A stretch of DNA of 64,000 nucleotides from JACCSI01 sp963815285 (lineage in GTDB: Bacteria > Acidobacteriota > Vicinamibacteria > Vicinamibacterales > UBA2999), in NCBI GenBank assembly GCA_963815285.1, contig CAWFGB010000006.1:1-64000 (forward strand), read 5' to 3'. A program made the position numbers and the translations under genes. Of this stretch, positions 52,995 to 61,395 are shown piece after piece. Position 1 is the stretch's first letter. Each line of letters begins with the position of its first letter. The notes under the pieces are model-generated. The model was given only the letters and a program-made list of their open reading frames with translations. It had not been told where the DNA came from and did not search any database.

Positions 52995-53381
52995 CTATTT
53001 GATGCGCTCAGCCGTCCACGGGAAGTCGCCGACTTGCCACGAGAGCATCCCCTTCATTTTGTTATCCGACTCGAGTGCGGCGGTGAAATCGAGCTGCATG
53101 CCAGGGTGTGGACCGCTGGTGGTCGAGCCGGACAACATCAGCTTGCCGTCAGCATACCCGCCTTCGACGGGCATGTCGCCACCGGTGAAGCCGGTGTTCA
53201 GCCGTCCGGTGACTGTGTCACCCTGATGCGTCAATTCCAGAACTCCAGTGATCGGAGTGTCGAACATGAAGGTGGCCTCCCACCGGCCGCTCAGGTTCTG
53301 GGATTCGGCATCGGCGGCGGGTGTAATAGTGCACATTGCAACGATCGCCATCAGGAATGCCGGGCGCAGGGAAGTTTTCAT
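52995..53381 (-). CDS. Secreted beta-rich hypothetical protein
   Basis: A 128-residue protein with a signal peptide (LRPAFLMAIVAMCTITPAADA). The mature part reads NLSGRWEATFMFDTPITGVL, LTHQGDTVTGRLNTG, GYADGKLMLSGSTTSG and LDFTAALESDNKMKGMLSW, the up-and-down strand pattern of small lipocalin-like proteins. The start is ATG 53381 (the frame is open for nine more codons). It is divergent from a two-component regulator. Confidence 0.72.
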   Translation of the reverse strand: MKTSLRPAFLMAIVAMCTITPAADAESQNLSGRWEATFMFDTPITGVLELTHQGDTVTGRLNTGFTGGDMPVEGGYADGKLMLSGSTTSGPHPGMQLDFTAALESDNKMKGMLSWQVGDFPWTAERIK

Positions 53382-53477
53382 ACGTGCTCCTGACACCGAG
53401 GGTGGCAAACCGCCGCTGAACGGCAGGTGAACAGGCGATTCAGTGCGCGTTCAGCTGCGGTTCAGGCCCCGGTGCGA

Positions 53478-53483
53478 TATAAC
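53478..53483 (+). promoter_or_regulatory. Predicted leaderless -10 box (TATAAC)
   Basis: TATAAC ends 6 nt before the GTG at 53490; no ribosome site is visible. Confidence 0.5.
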
Positions 53484-53489
53484 CGGGAC

Positions 53490-54152
53490 GTGCGGGTACT
53501 CGTGGTGGAGGATGAAGCGTCGCTGGCCGGGCAGCTCCTTGGAGCGCTTGGCGAGGCCGGCTACGCGGTTGACGCTGCAGGCGACGGCCAGCGCGCCGAC
53601 TTTCTCGTGCAGACCGAAAGCTATGATGCCATCGTGCTCGACCTCGGCCTGCCTCGCGTGGATGGGCTCACGCTGTTGCGCCAGTGGCGGGAGGCCGGCA
53701 TTGCCGTGCCGGTCCTCGTATTGACCGCGCGGGGTAGCTGGCACGAAAAGGTGCAGGGCATCGATGGCGGCGCCGATGATTACATGGCCAAGCCGTTTCG
53801 GATGGAGGAAGTCCTGGCGCGCCTGCGCGCGCTCATCCGGCGCGCGGCTGGCCGCGTGTCGTCGTCGCTGCGTGCCGGCTCCGTCGAGCTCGATACCAGG
53901 CTGGCGCGCGTGACGCGCGACGGCGCAGACGTCAAACTCACCAGCCACGAATTTCGCGTCTTGTCGTATCTGATGCACCATCGCGATCGCGTCGTCTCTC
54001 AACACGAGCTGACCGAGCATATATACGCGCAGACCTTCGACCGCGACTCGAACACCGTGGAAGTGTTCATCGCGCGACTACGCCGCAAGCTTGGCGCGTC
54101 GTTCATCGAAACCGTGCGCGGGCTCGGCTATCGGGTCACGGCGACGCCATGA
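53490..54152 (+). CDS. OmpR/PhoB-family response regulator
   Basis: A 220-residue regulator. The receiver has VLVVEDEASLAGQLL, phosphoacceptor IVLDLGLPRVDG, VLVLTARGSW and DDYMAKPFRMEE. The winged-helix output domain has LTSHEFRVLSYLMHHRDRVV and VEVFIARLRRKLGASFIETV. The GTG start at 53490 is chosen over longer frames because the receiver begins there. The stop overlaps the kinase start (ATGA). Confidence 0.95.
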   Translation: MRVLVVEDEASLAGQLLGALGEAGYAVDAAGDGQRADFLVQTESYDAIVLDLGLPRVDGLTLLRQWREAGIAVPVLVLTARGSWHEKVQGIDGGADDYMAKPFRMEEVLARLRALIRRAAGRVSSSLRAGSVELDTRLARVTRDGADVKLTSHEFRVLSYLMHHRDRVVSQHELTEHIYAQTFDRDSNTVEVFIARLRRKLGASFIETVRGLGYRVTATP

Positions 54153-55168
54153 AGTTGCTGTGGTCGTCGTTTCGGATGCGGCTCCTCGTTGGATCACTGT
54201 TGTGGACGACTGGGCTGTTGTATGTCGCGCACCTGATTTTCGTGTTTGTCGTCATTGGCTCCGAAGCGTTCACTGAGCCGCTGCGGATTGGCCTGACGCT
54301 GGTGCTCGCGATAGTGTTCATGGTCTCCGGTGCGCGAATCGTCCAGCACGGAATGGCCTCGTTTCGTGAGCTGCGCAAGCGGCTCGCTGACGTTCACGAC
54401 GGGCGCGACCGCGCTGTGACGGGCACTTTCCCGGTAGAGGTGCAGCCGCTCGTCAACGATCTGAACGCGCTTCTGGCGCATCGCGATCGGCGGGTGGCGG
54501 ATGCGCTGGCCAAGGCCGGGGATCTGGCGCACGGGCTCAAGACGCCATTGGCAATCCTGCGTCACGAGGCGGATCGCGCCGCGGCCGCCGGCCATCGCGA
54601 GCTGGCCGAGACGCTCTCGCAGCAGGTGGATCGAATGCACCGCCATCTCGAATATCACCTTGCCCATGCGCGCGCGGCGGCATCGGGCGCGACACCGGGC
54701 GCACGCTGCTCGGTTGCCGAATCTGCGTCGGGTGTGGTTCGCACGCTCGAGCGGCTGCACGCGCAGCGCGGGCTCACCATTGAGATGCGGGTGCCCGAAC
54801 AGCACGTCGTTCGTGGTCAGCGTGAAGACCTCGACGAGATGCTGGGCAACCTCCTGGACAACGCCTGCAAGTGGGCGCACACCCGCGTCGTGCTCTCGTC
54901 AGTCAACGGGGATGGGCGCGTGATCGTCACCGTCGAAGACGATGGCCCGGGCATCGCCCCGCCGATGCGTGAGGCCGTGCTGCAGCGCGGCGTTCGCGCT
55001 GACGAGGCTGCACCCGGCTCAGGCTTTGGGCTGGCGATTGTCCGTGATCTCGCGGAGCTGTACGAAGGCTCGATTGCCCTCGACGGGTCGCCCCTCGGCG
55101 GCTTGCGCGTGCGGTTGCGGCTGCCTGCAGTCGGGGTCGATCGTTCAGGGCCAGTTCAGATCGGCTAA
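54149..55168 (+). CDS. Sensor histidine kinase
   Basis: A 339-residue membrane kinase. Two membrane spans (LLVGSLLWTTGLLYVAHLIF and IGLTLVLAIVFMVSGARIV) leave almost no periplasmic sensor. The H box is GDLAHGLKTPLAILRHEADR; the ATPase has LLDNACKWAHTRVV, VEDDGPGIAPPM and SGFGLAIVRDLAELYEGS. It is coupled to the regulator gene upstream. The pair is followed 15 bp later by an ADOP permease, so it may sense through the permease, as BceS-type kinases do with their transporters. Confidence 0.94.
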   Translation: MKLLWSSFRMRLLVGSLLWTTGLLYVAHLIFVFVVIGSEAFTEPLRIGLTLVLAIVFMVSGARIVQHGMASFRELRKRLADVHDGRDRAVTGTFPVEVQPLVNDLNALLAHRDRRVADALAKAGDLAHGLKTPLAILRHEADRAAAAGHRELAETLSQQVDRMHRHLEYHLAHARAAASGATPGARCSVAESASGVVRTLERLHAQRGLTIEMRVPEQHVVRGQREDLDEMLGNLLDNACKWAHTRVVLSSVNGDGRVIVTVEDDGPGIAPPMREAVLQRGVRADEAAPGSGFGLAIVRDLAELYEGSIALDGSPLGGLRVRLRLPAVGVDRSGPVQIG

Positions 55169-55183
55169 TCAATAACAGAGAGC

Positions 55184-57589
55184 ATGAGCAGCGACTTAAT
55201 CCCGGCCCTTCGAGCTCTGTCGCGCACCCCCATCATGGCGGCTGTCGTCGTGCTCTCGCTCGGCGTAGGTATCGGCGTGAACACGGTGGTCTTCTCGTGG
55301 ATCCAGGCGCTCGTGCTCCGGCCCTTGCCCGGCGTTGCCAATGCGTCGCGCTTCCATCTGATTGAACCCCAGAACGACTCGGGAGTCCGTCCCGGCGCCT
55401 CGTGGGCCGATTATCGGGACCTGCAGGGTCAGCTGCACGCGTTCGACGGTCTGATTGCCTTCCGTATGGTGCCCTTGAACGTCGGCGAGGCGGCGCGGCT
55501 CGAACGTACCTACGCCTTGCTCGTCTCCGGCAACTACTTCTCCATGCTCGAACTGAAGCCCGCGCTTGGTCGCTTCCTTCGTCAAGACGAAGCCCTGACA
55601 CCAGGACGCGAGCCGATTGTCGTCATCTCGTACGACTACTGGCAAGCCACGCTCGGCGGAGCTGCCGACGTGATCGGGCGTTCCATTCGCGCCAATGACA
55701 CCGAACTGACCATCGTCGGCGTTACGCCCGAAGGATTCCAGGGCACCGTGCTGGGCCTGCAATTCGATCTGTGGGTTCCTGCCACGCTCGCGCCCACGCT
55801 GCTGTCCGGCTCGCGCGAGCTCACCGACCGCAGCGCGCGTGGTTACTACGTGATGGGTGCCTTGCGCGAGGGCCTCACGGTGGAGCAGGCGCAGGCCCAA
55901 GTCGGCGCCGCCATGGCGCGGCTGTCGCGCGACTTCCCCGAGACCAACGCGACGATGACGGCCCAGGTGCTGCCGTACTGGCGAGCCTCGAGGGGACCGC
56001 AGGGATTGCTCCTGCAGGGTCTCACAGTGCTGCAGGCAGTGATGCTCGTCCTGCTGCTCGCGGTCTGCGGGAACACCGCAAACCTCGTGCTCGCGCGGGC
56101 GAGCACTCGTGCCAAGGAGATTGGCGTGCGTGTGGCCGTCGGCGCCAGCCGCTGGCGCATCGTCCGCTTGTTGCTGGTCGAAAGCGCCGTGTTGGGCATT
56201 GGCGCGGCCGGCGTTGGCGTGGTGATCGCGTTCTGGGGAACGAATGCGCTTCGCGCCGTGCCGTTGATGACGACGCAGTTTCCCGTCCGTTTTCAGACGG
56301 ATCTCGACTGGTCGACGCTGGCGTTTGCTGCGGCGTTGGGCGTGGTGTCGGCGCTGCTGTTTGGGCTGGCACCGGCGATCCAGCTCTCCAGGATATCGCC
56401 GCAGTTCATCCTTCGCGCCGGGAGCGGATTGACTGCGCGCGGCGGGCTTCGCCATGCGCTCATGGCCGTGGAGGTGGCGCTGGCCATCGTCGTGCTGGTG
56501 ACGGCGGGATTGTTCCTCCGCACATTTCAGCAGTCACAGCACACCGATCCGGGTTTCCGTGTGCAGGGGGTGCTGCTGGCAGCCTATGACCTCGCCGGCC
56601 GCGGCATCGACGCCGCTGGATCCAGGCAGTTTGCCGATCGAGTATTGTCGCGGCTGCGAGCGCTCCCGGATGTCGAATCAGCCGCCTTGGCGACCTCGAT
56701 ACCGCTCGACATTCATGGGCTGCCATCTCGCGCGTTCATGCTCGAAGGCCGCGTCCGAACCGACGCCGCGGAAGACCGCTCACTCTCCAACACCGTGACG
56801 CCTGGCTACCTGGAGACGATGGGGATCGCGCTGGTGGAGGGGCGGGATTTCGTCGAGTTGAGCGATACCGTGGCGCCGCCCGAGGCGATTGTGAACCAGG
56901 AATTCGTGCGCCGCTTCGTGGTGGACGGCGAGACGCTCGGCCGTCGGGTGACAGTCGGGCCAACCACCTATGTGATTGTCGGTGTTGCGCGGACGTCGCT
57001 GAATGAGTCCTTCACCGAACCGCCGACCCCGGTGCTCTACCTCTCGTATCGCGATCGGCCGGCGGGGTTTGCCGAGATGCACCTGCGGACCCGGCTCGGG
57101 GACGAGATGCTTCTGGCCCCAGGGGTGCGTCGTGCGCTTCAGCAGATCGACGCGTCACTACCGGTTTACAACGTGCGCACGCTGACTCAGCACGTCGAGA
57201 TGAGCCTGGCGATGCGACGCATTCCAGCCCGGATGTTTCTCGTGCTCGGTCCGTTGATTCTGGTGCTGGCGGCGATTGGGATTTACGCCGTGGTGGCCTA
57301 CAACGTCTCGCAGCGGACCTCGGAGATTGGCGTGAGGATGGCGCTTGGTGCGAATGGAGCGACAGTGGTGTCGCAAATCATTCGCGAGAATCTCATCGTG
57401 GTGCTGGGCGGCGCCGCGACGGGGTGGGCGCTGGTGGCGTATGTCTACACACGCTTCCTGCGCGGCGACCTCGACCTGGTGGCGTTCGTCGTGGTGCCGG
57501 GAGTGCTCATCGCCGTGGCGGCGACGGCGTGTTGGATCCCCGCGCGTCGCGCCAGCCGGGTGGATCCGGTCGTGGCGCTGCGCGAATGA
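55184..57589 (+). CDS. ADOP-type ABC transporter permease (MacB/FtsX family)
   Basis: An 801-residue permease with duplicated MacB core and FtsX modules. The N-terminus is LIPALRALSRTPIMAAVVVL followed by GVGIGVNTVVFSWIQALVLR. FtsX helices lie at about 280-400 (VLLLAVCGNTANLVLARAST, then RAKEIGVRVAVGASRWRIVR) and at the C-terminus (IYAVVAYNVSQRTSEIGVRM). No ATPase gene is adjacent. It is probably in one operon with the two-component system upstream. Confidence 0.93.
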   Translation: MSSDLIPALRALSRTPIMAAVVVLSLGVGIGVNTVVFSWIQALVLRPLPGVANASRFHLIEPQNDSGVRPGASWADYRDLQGQLHAFDGLIAFRMVPLNVGEAARLERTYALLVSGNYFSMLELKPALGRFLRQDEALTPGREPIVVISYDYWQATLGGAADVIGRSIRANDTELTIVGVTPEGFQGTVLGLQFDLWVPATLAPTLLSGSRELTDRSARGYYVMGALREGLTVEQAQAQVGAAMARLSRDFPETNATMTAQVLPYWRASRGPQGLLLQGLTVLQAVMLVLLLAVCGNTANLVLARASTRAKEIGVRVAVGASRWRIVRLLLVESAVLGIGAAGVGVVIAFWGTNALRAVPLMTTQFPVRFQTDLDWSTLAFAAALGVVSALLFGLAPAIQLSRISPQFILRAGSGLTARGGLRHALMAVEVALAIVVLVTAGLFLRTFQQSQHTDPGFRVQGVLLAAYDLAGRGIDAAGSRQFADRVLSRLRALPDVESAALATSIPLDIHGLPSRAFMLEGRVRTDAAEDRSLSNTVTPGYLETMGIALVEGRDFVELSDTVAPPEAIVNQEFVRRFVVDGETLGRRVTVGPTTYVIVGVARTSLNESFTEPPTPVLYLSYRDRPAGFAEMHLRTRLGDEMLLAPGVRRALQQIDASLPVYNVRTLTQHVEMSLAMRRIPARMFLVLGPLILVLAAIGIYAVVAYNVSQRTSEIGVRMALGANGATVVSQIIRENLIVVLGGAATGWALVAYVYTRFLRGDLDLVAFVVVPGVLIAVAATACWIPARRASRVDPVVALRE

Positions 57590-57657
57590 GCTTCACTCGG
57601 TTCACCGGGTTCAATGGTTCGAACGTTGAACCTATGAACCGTTGAACCACGCAAAGC

Positions 57658-57888
57658 TCAGTGGTAATGCCCGTGTTCAGGCGACCAGACCTGCCCGGGC
57701 GCGGCTATTGGCGAACCCTCGTCCCCGAATCCGACCACCGCGGCGTAGACACCGCCGGCGAGCACCGCGACGAGCAGCGCGATGACGACCTTGCTCATCG
57801 TGTTGCCAGGCTGCTTGAGCGCGTGACACTTCTTGTATTTTTTCCCGCTGCCGCACGGGCAGAGCTCATTTCGGCCAACTTTCACCAT
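57658..57888 (-). CDS. SEC-C zinc-motif protein with a membrane span
   Basis: A 76-residue protein. Residues 1-22 form a SEC-C zinc motif (RNELCPCGSGKKYKKCH), the metal-binding tail that SecA uses to contact SecB and ribosomes. A membrane segment follows (VVIALLVAVLAGGVYAAVVG) and a His-rich end (EHGHYH). A membrane-anchored stand-alone SEC-C motif is unusual. It appears leaderless. Confidence 0.75.
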   Translation of the reverse strand: MVKVGRNELCPCGSGKKYKKCHALKQPGNTMSKVVIALLVAVLAGGVYAAVVGFGDEGSPIAAPGQVWSPEHGHYH

Positions 57889-57894
57889 CCGGCC

Positions 57895-57900
57895 ATTCTA
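57895..57900 (-). promoter_or_regulatory. Predicted leaderless -10 box (TAGAAT, minus strand)
   Basis: On the minus strand TAGAAT ends 6 nt before the ATG at 57888, with no ribosome site. Confidence 0.45.
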
Positions 57901-57933
57901 TCTAACCGGTGAGAAGCCGCGCGCCGGTCAAGC

Positions 57934-58464
57934 TCACCGTCTGATGCGCTTGTATTCGAATAGCTCCTCGCGGACGCTCCCCGACTTGTCCTTGAGACGC
58001 AGCCGGACGCTAAACGCGTCGGACGTCTCGTGCGTGAACGTCATCGCGTTGAAGGTGGCCTGGGTGGCGGTCAAGCTGATCAGCGGGAACTCGAGCACTT
58101 GCGCCTTCTCTTCCCATCCGGTGAGATCCGGATGGAAGTGTTTCAGCCGGAGCACGACAGACCCGTCACGCTCGACGAGCGTGAGGAACTCGTAGAAAAC
58201 CAACTGACCGCCTTTGAGCTGGCGAAACATCCCCATCATGGCGCCGCCAGCCGGAGGACTCCACATTTCCTGGGTTTCGCCGCCGAGGCCGGTGCCGTCC
58301 CATTCGCCGATGAGCCATTGAAAGTCTGCCAGTGTGGCCACGGCGCGTGCCGGTGTCGCGGGCGGTATTGGCGGTCCGGACGATCCGGGCGTTTGCCCGA
58401 CGGCAGGCGCCGGCAGGAGGAGAGCGCAGGTCAGCAGGGCGATCGCCAGGAGCGGTGTCGTCAT
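57934..58464 (-). CDS. DUF6265 family secreted protein
   Basis: A 176-residue protein with a signal peptide (LAIALLTCALLLPAPAVGQ) and the DUF6265 core: LADFQWLIGEWDGTGLGG, EMWSPPAGGAMMGMFRQL, GQLVFYEFLTLVERDG, then KHFHPDLTGWEEKAQ. It is a likely periplasmic lipocalin-like protein of unknown function. It is convergent with the ADOP permease at 55.2 kb, with the SEC-C gene in between. Confidence 0.82.
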   Translation of the reverse strand: MTTPLLAIALLTCALLLPAPAVGQTPGSSGPPIPPATPARAVATLADFQWLIGEWDGTGLGGETQEMWSPPAGGAMMGMFRQLKGGQLVFYEFLTLVERDGSVVLRLKHFHPDLTGWEEKAQVLEFPLISLTATQATFNAMTFTHETSDAFSVRLRLKDKSGSVREELFEYKRIRR

Positions 58465-58504
58465 AGCGAGATGACGATCGAGGCCCGCCGATTTCGACAG
58501 CGTC

Positions 58505-58566
58505 GTGCAAGGACAGGCCGTGCGCAGGGACAGGCCGTGCGTCGTGCAGGGATAGGCCGTGCGCGA
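58505..58566 (-). repeat. ACGGCCTGTCCC repeat, three copies
   Basis: Three imperfect copies of GGGACAGGCCGTGCG in tandem (the complement of the 50.1 kb unit), between the DUF6265 start and the anti-sigma stop. Degenerate minus-strand open frames across it are artefacts. Confidence 0.8.
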
Positions 58567-58601
58567 GCGCGAGGCCGCAGGCCGTCCGCCGAGTCACCGC
58601 G

Positions 58602-59447
58602 TCAGCGCGTGAGGCGGGTGACCGCATCCGCAAATTTCGCCGAGGTGTGGCAAATCAAGCATGCTCGCTGGCCAACCCCCTCGAGCTCCGACGCCATCAC
58701 ATACGTGCCGCCGCCAACGGTCCACGTCAGCGAGTTCACCCCGTCGGGCCCACGGTGATACGTAACGCGTTTGGTCCACCACCCGGCCGGCGGCGCGTCT
58801 GCGACATCATGCACCCTCGCGAAAGCCAGCGTGACCGGCCGACCGTCGATGCGATAGGACAGCACCGACGTCTGTGCGCCCGCGAGGGTGCGCACCGTCG
58901 CGCCGACCGCGACAAACCGGGTGCGCTCAGCCTCCGGTCGGTCGATGATCATTGTCGTCACCGGCGCGCCCTGCGCGTCGAGCCAACGCCAGAGGGCCTG
59001 CTCATCGTCGGATCGGAACGACAACTCCGCGGGTTCGTCGCGCAGTTCAGCGTGCAGCGCGAGCCCTTCCTGTTCGAAGGTTCTTACCGCGGCGGTCACC
59101 GGCTGCAGTTCGATCCAGGGGCGATTGAGATGCCAATATAGGCCGATGGCGACGGCTGCGAGGAGAACGGCCGCGGCGGCAACCCACGGCAAGCGGCCGG
59201 TGGCACCGGTCCTGTCGCTTGCCGGCAGGGGAGCGTGTCGCAGCGCCGAGTGGATGCGGGCCGCGACGTCGGCCGGCATCGGCTCGCTCGTCAGCTGCGA
59301 AGCAAGCGCGATGCCCTCACGAACGCGCGCCAATGACTCCCGGCACTCCGCACAGCCTGTCAGATGCCGCTCGACGTCCGCGTGCCGCTTTTCGGCGAGC
59401 TGATTCTCGGCATAGGCCGCCAGATCGTCGAAGACGTGCCCCCACAT
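58602..59447 (-). CDS. Anti-sigma factor with a C-terminal CxxCH motif
   Basis: A 281-residue membrane protein. The cytosolic zinc-binding anti-sigma domain has the H-x3-C-x2-C pattern in VERHLTGCAECRESLARV. A single span (WVAAAAVLLAAVAIGLYWHL) precedes a periplasmic beta domain of about 140 residues. Near its end lies GQRACLICHTSAKFAD, a C-x-x-C-H motif (Cys263, Cys266, His267) of the kind that binds heme c. Such a motif is unexpected in an anti-sigma factor. The ATG at 59447 overlaps the sigma stop (TGATG). Confidence 0.88.
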   Translation of the reverse strand: MWGHVFDDLAAYAENQLAEKRHADVERHLTGCAECRESLARVREGIALASQLTSEPMPADVAARIHSALRHAPLPASDRTGATGRLPWVAAAAVLLAAVAIGLYWHLNRPWIELQPVTAAVRTFEQEGLALHAELRDEPAELSFRSDDEQALWRWLDAQGAPVTTMIIDRPEAERTRFVAVGATVRTLAGAQTSVLSYRIDGRPVTLAFARVHDVADAPPAGWWTKRVTYHRGPDGVNSLTWTVGGGTYVMASELEGVGQRACLICHTSAKFADAVTRLTR

Positions 59448-59980
59448 CACACCGCTCCTGCCAGCTCGCGAGCCAGGCGTGCGTGCGCACGCGACAAGCG
59501 TGACGCGACGGTGCCAGCCGAGATGCCAAGAACGGCGGCAATCTCGCCATACGCAAGGCCTTCGACATGACGCAGCACCAGCGGTGCCCGCAGTTTGGGC
59601 GGCAACGCCTGCACGGCACGCTCCACACGCCTGCGCTGTTCGCGGCGCGCGTAGTCGTCCTCGACCCGCCGACCGTCCTCAAGCGTCTCTGGCAAAGGCA
59701 CACAGCGTCGCCGGACGCGCTGGTGATCAACGGCCGCGTTGACGGCGATGCGATACAGCCATGTCGAGAAGGCAGCACGGCCGTCGAATTGGGGCAGCCG
59801 AGTCAGCAGCTTCATGAACACCTCCTGTGACACATCGGCTGCGGCGGCCGGATCGCCACAGATGCCGATTGCCACCGCGTACACCCGATCGCGACAAAGA
59901 TCGAAGAGGCGGGCAAAGGCCTCGCGATCACCTTCGCGACATGCCGATAGCAGGTCATCCGACGGGATGAACGCTGGCAT
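59447..59980 (-). CDS. ECF-type RNA polymerase sigma factor
   Basis: A 177-residue sigma-70 family protein: region 2 with ADVSQEVFMKLLTRLPQFDG and FSTWLYRIAVNAAVDHQR, and region 4 with AVQALPPKLRAPLVLRHVEG and YGEIAAVLGISAGTVASRLS. It is controlled by the anti-sigma factor coupled downstream. Its first 26 bases overlap the end of the PDZ-hydrolase gene, so all three probably form one operon. The target promoter is unknown. Confidence 0.94.
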   Translation of the reverse strand: MPAFIPSDDLLSACREGDREAFARLFDLCRDRVYAVAIGICGDPAAAADVSQEVFMKLLTRLPQFDGRAAFSTWLYRIAVNAAVDHQRVRRRCVPLPETLEDGRRVEDDYARREQRRRVERAVQALPPKLRAPLVLRHVEGLAYGEIAAVLGISAGTVASRLSRAHARLARELAGAV

Positions 59981-61271
59981 TCACTCGGTCCAGGAACTGA
60001 CGGATGGCTGCAGGCACTGCCAGTGGAAGATGCGGCTGTCCATCAGGCCCCGGGGCGGCCAATCCGTGGTTGGCGCCAGGAATGACAACGAGTTCGGCTG
60101 CGCCGGGCCGGTTGTGATTCACCAGAGCCGCCAGCCGCTCGTGATCGGTGCGATGCATGATGAGATCGGCGTCCCCCCACATCACCAGCGTAGGCACGTC
60201 GACGTCGCTCCAGGCGCGCGCCGCGTTGATGCGCTGCAGCTGGTGATGAAACCGCGCAGGCCGGCCATATTGATGTTCGGGCCCGTCGTTCCACACTGAG
60301 GCCAGCTCCGGCCGCTCGGCGATCACCTGCCGCGGCATTTTCTGCTGTTCGAGGAACACCGTGTAGAACTCGGTCAGCTTGCGTTGACGCTCGGAGACGT
60401 CCGCGGCAGCGACGCCCGAGGACTCGGCTTGCAGCCGCTCGAATTCGAGCAGCCGCTCCATCCAGGTGCGCACCCAACCGTTGAGCACGATATACCCGGC
60501 GACCGGCTCGCTTGCGGCAACCATCGGCAGAAACGCACCAGAGAAGCTGTGCCCCATGATCACGATGCGTGACGGATCGACCCACGGGTGCGCGCGCAAC
60601 CACGTCAGCGCCGCACGGCTTCCGTCGATCTCTGTCTCGAGGTCAGTCTCGGCGCACACGCCCTCGCTATCGCCCACGCCAGGCTTGTCCACACGCAGCA
60701 TGACCCATCCGCTCTCCGAGGCGAGCTTGCCGAGCAGCTGGTCGATGCCAGGCGACGCCCCACGCGGCGCTTCAATCGAGTCGCAGCTGAGCCAAGGCAC
60801 GAACAGGATCGCTGGCCGTCGAGCAGTCGCGCCAGCGGGTCGGGTCAGGATGGCGCGCTGCTGCAGCCCACGCGGGTTGGCGACTTGCGTATAGACGACC
60901 TCGGTGGCGGGCAGTTGCTCTCGAATCATCGGCGCAAGAATGGCCTCGATCACGGCTTCTTGTGCCTGGCGCCGCACTTGTAACCGCACGCGATCGCCAC
61001 CCCGCAGTGCCGCCATTCGTCTCTCGAAATCGATCTGGTCCCGGAGTGGCTCCCCATTAAGCGCCACAACCTCGTCGCCGACGCGCAGCCCGGCGGCGTG
61101 AAGCGATGAACCGTCGGCAATGCGCGCGACACGCGCCGGCGCTTCAGTTGACGGCGGACGAAGTGCGACGCCGAGGTCCGCGCGGCGGCGCAATTGGTCA
61201 GGATGCTGCTGTGCCATGGCAGCAACGGTTGAACACACAGTCCACACGACGAGCGTCACGAGCACACGCAT
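59955..61271 (-). CDS. Secreted PDZ / alpha-beta hydrolase fusion
   Basis: A 438-residue exported protein (signal: RVLVTLVVWTVCSTVAAMAQ). A PDZ-like domain follows (about 35-115; RIADGSSLHAAGLRVGDEVVA). The rest is an alpha/beta hydrolase: oxyanion region FVPWLSCDSIEAPRG, nucleophile elbow IVIMGHSFSGAFLP (Ser near residue 240), aspartate around VPTLVMWGDADLIMH, and histidine in VIPGANHGLAAPG. It probably hydrolyses an ester or peptide in the periplasm. It is the first gene of the sigma/anti-sigma operon. Confidence 0.87.
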   Translation of the reverse strand: MRVLVTLVVWTVCSTVAAMAQQHPDQLRRRADLGVALRPPSTEAPARVARIADGSSLHAAGLRVGDEVVALNGEPLRDQIDFERRMAALRGGDRVRLQVRRQAQEAVIEAILAPMIREQLPATEVVYTQVANPRGLQQRAILTRPAGATARRPAILFVPWLSCDSIEAPRGASPGIDQLLGKLASESGWVMLRVDKPGVGDSEGVCAETDLETEIDGSRAALTWLRAHPWVDPSRIVIMGHSFSGAFLPMVAASEPVAGYIVLNGWVRTWMERLLEFERLQAESSGVAAADVSERQRKLTEFYTVFLEQQKMPRQVIAERPELASVWNDGPEHQYGRPARFHHQLQRINAARAWSDVDVPTLVMWGDADLIMHRTDHERLAALVNHNRPGAAELVVIPGANHGLAAPGPDGQPHLPLAVPAAIRQFLDRVNASVHPVG

Positions 61272-61395
61272 GCCCCTTAGACGAGGCCGGCGCGTAGTTT
61301 CTTCCAAGGCGAGCGGCCGTTCTTACACGGCATTGGTCAGGCGCGCGCGCAAAGTGCTTGTTTCTATAGAGATACCAGCCCTGTATGAATGGCGT

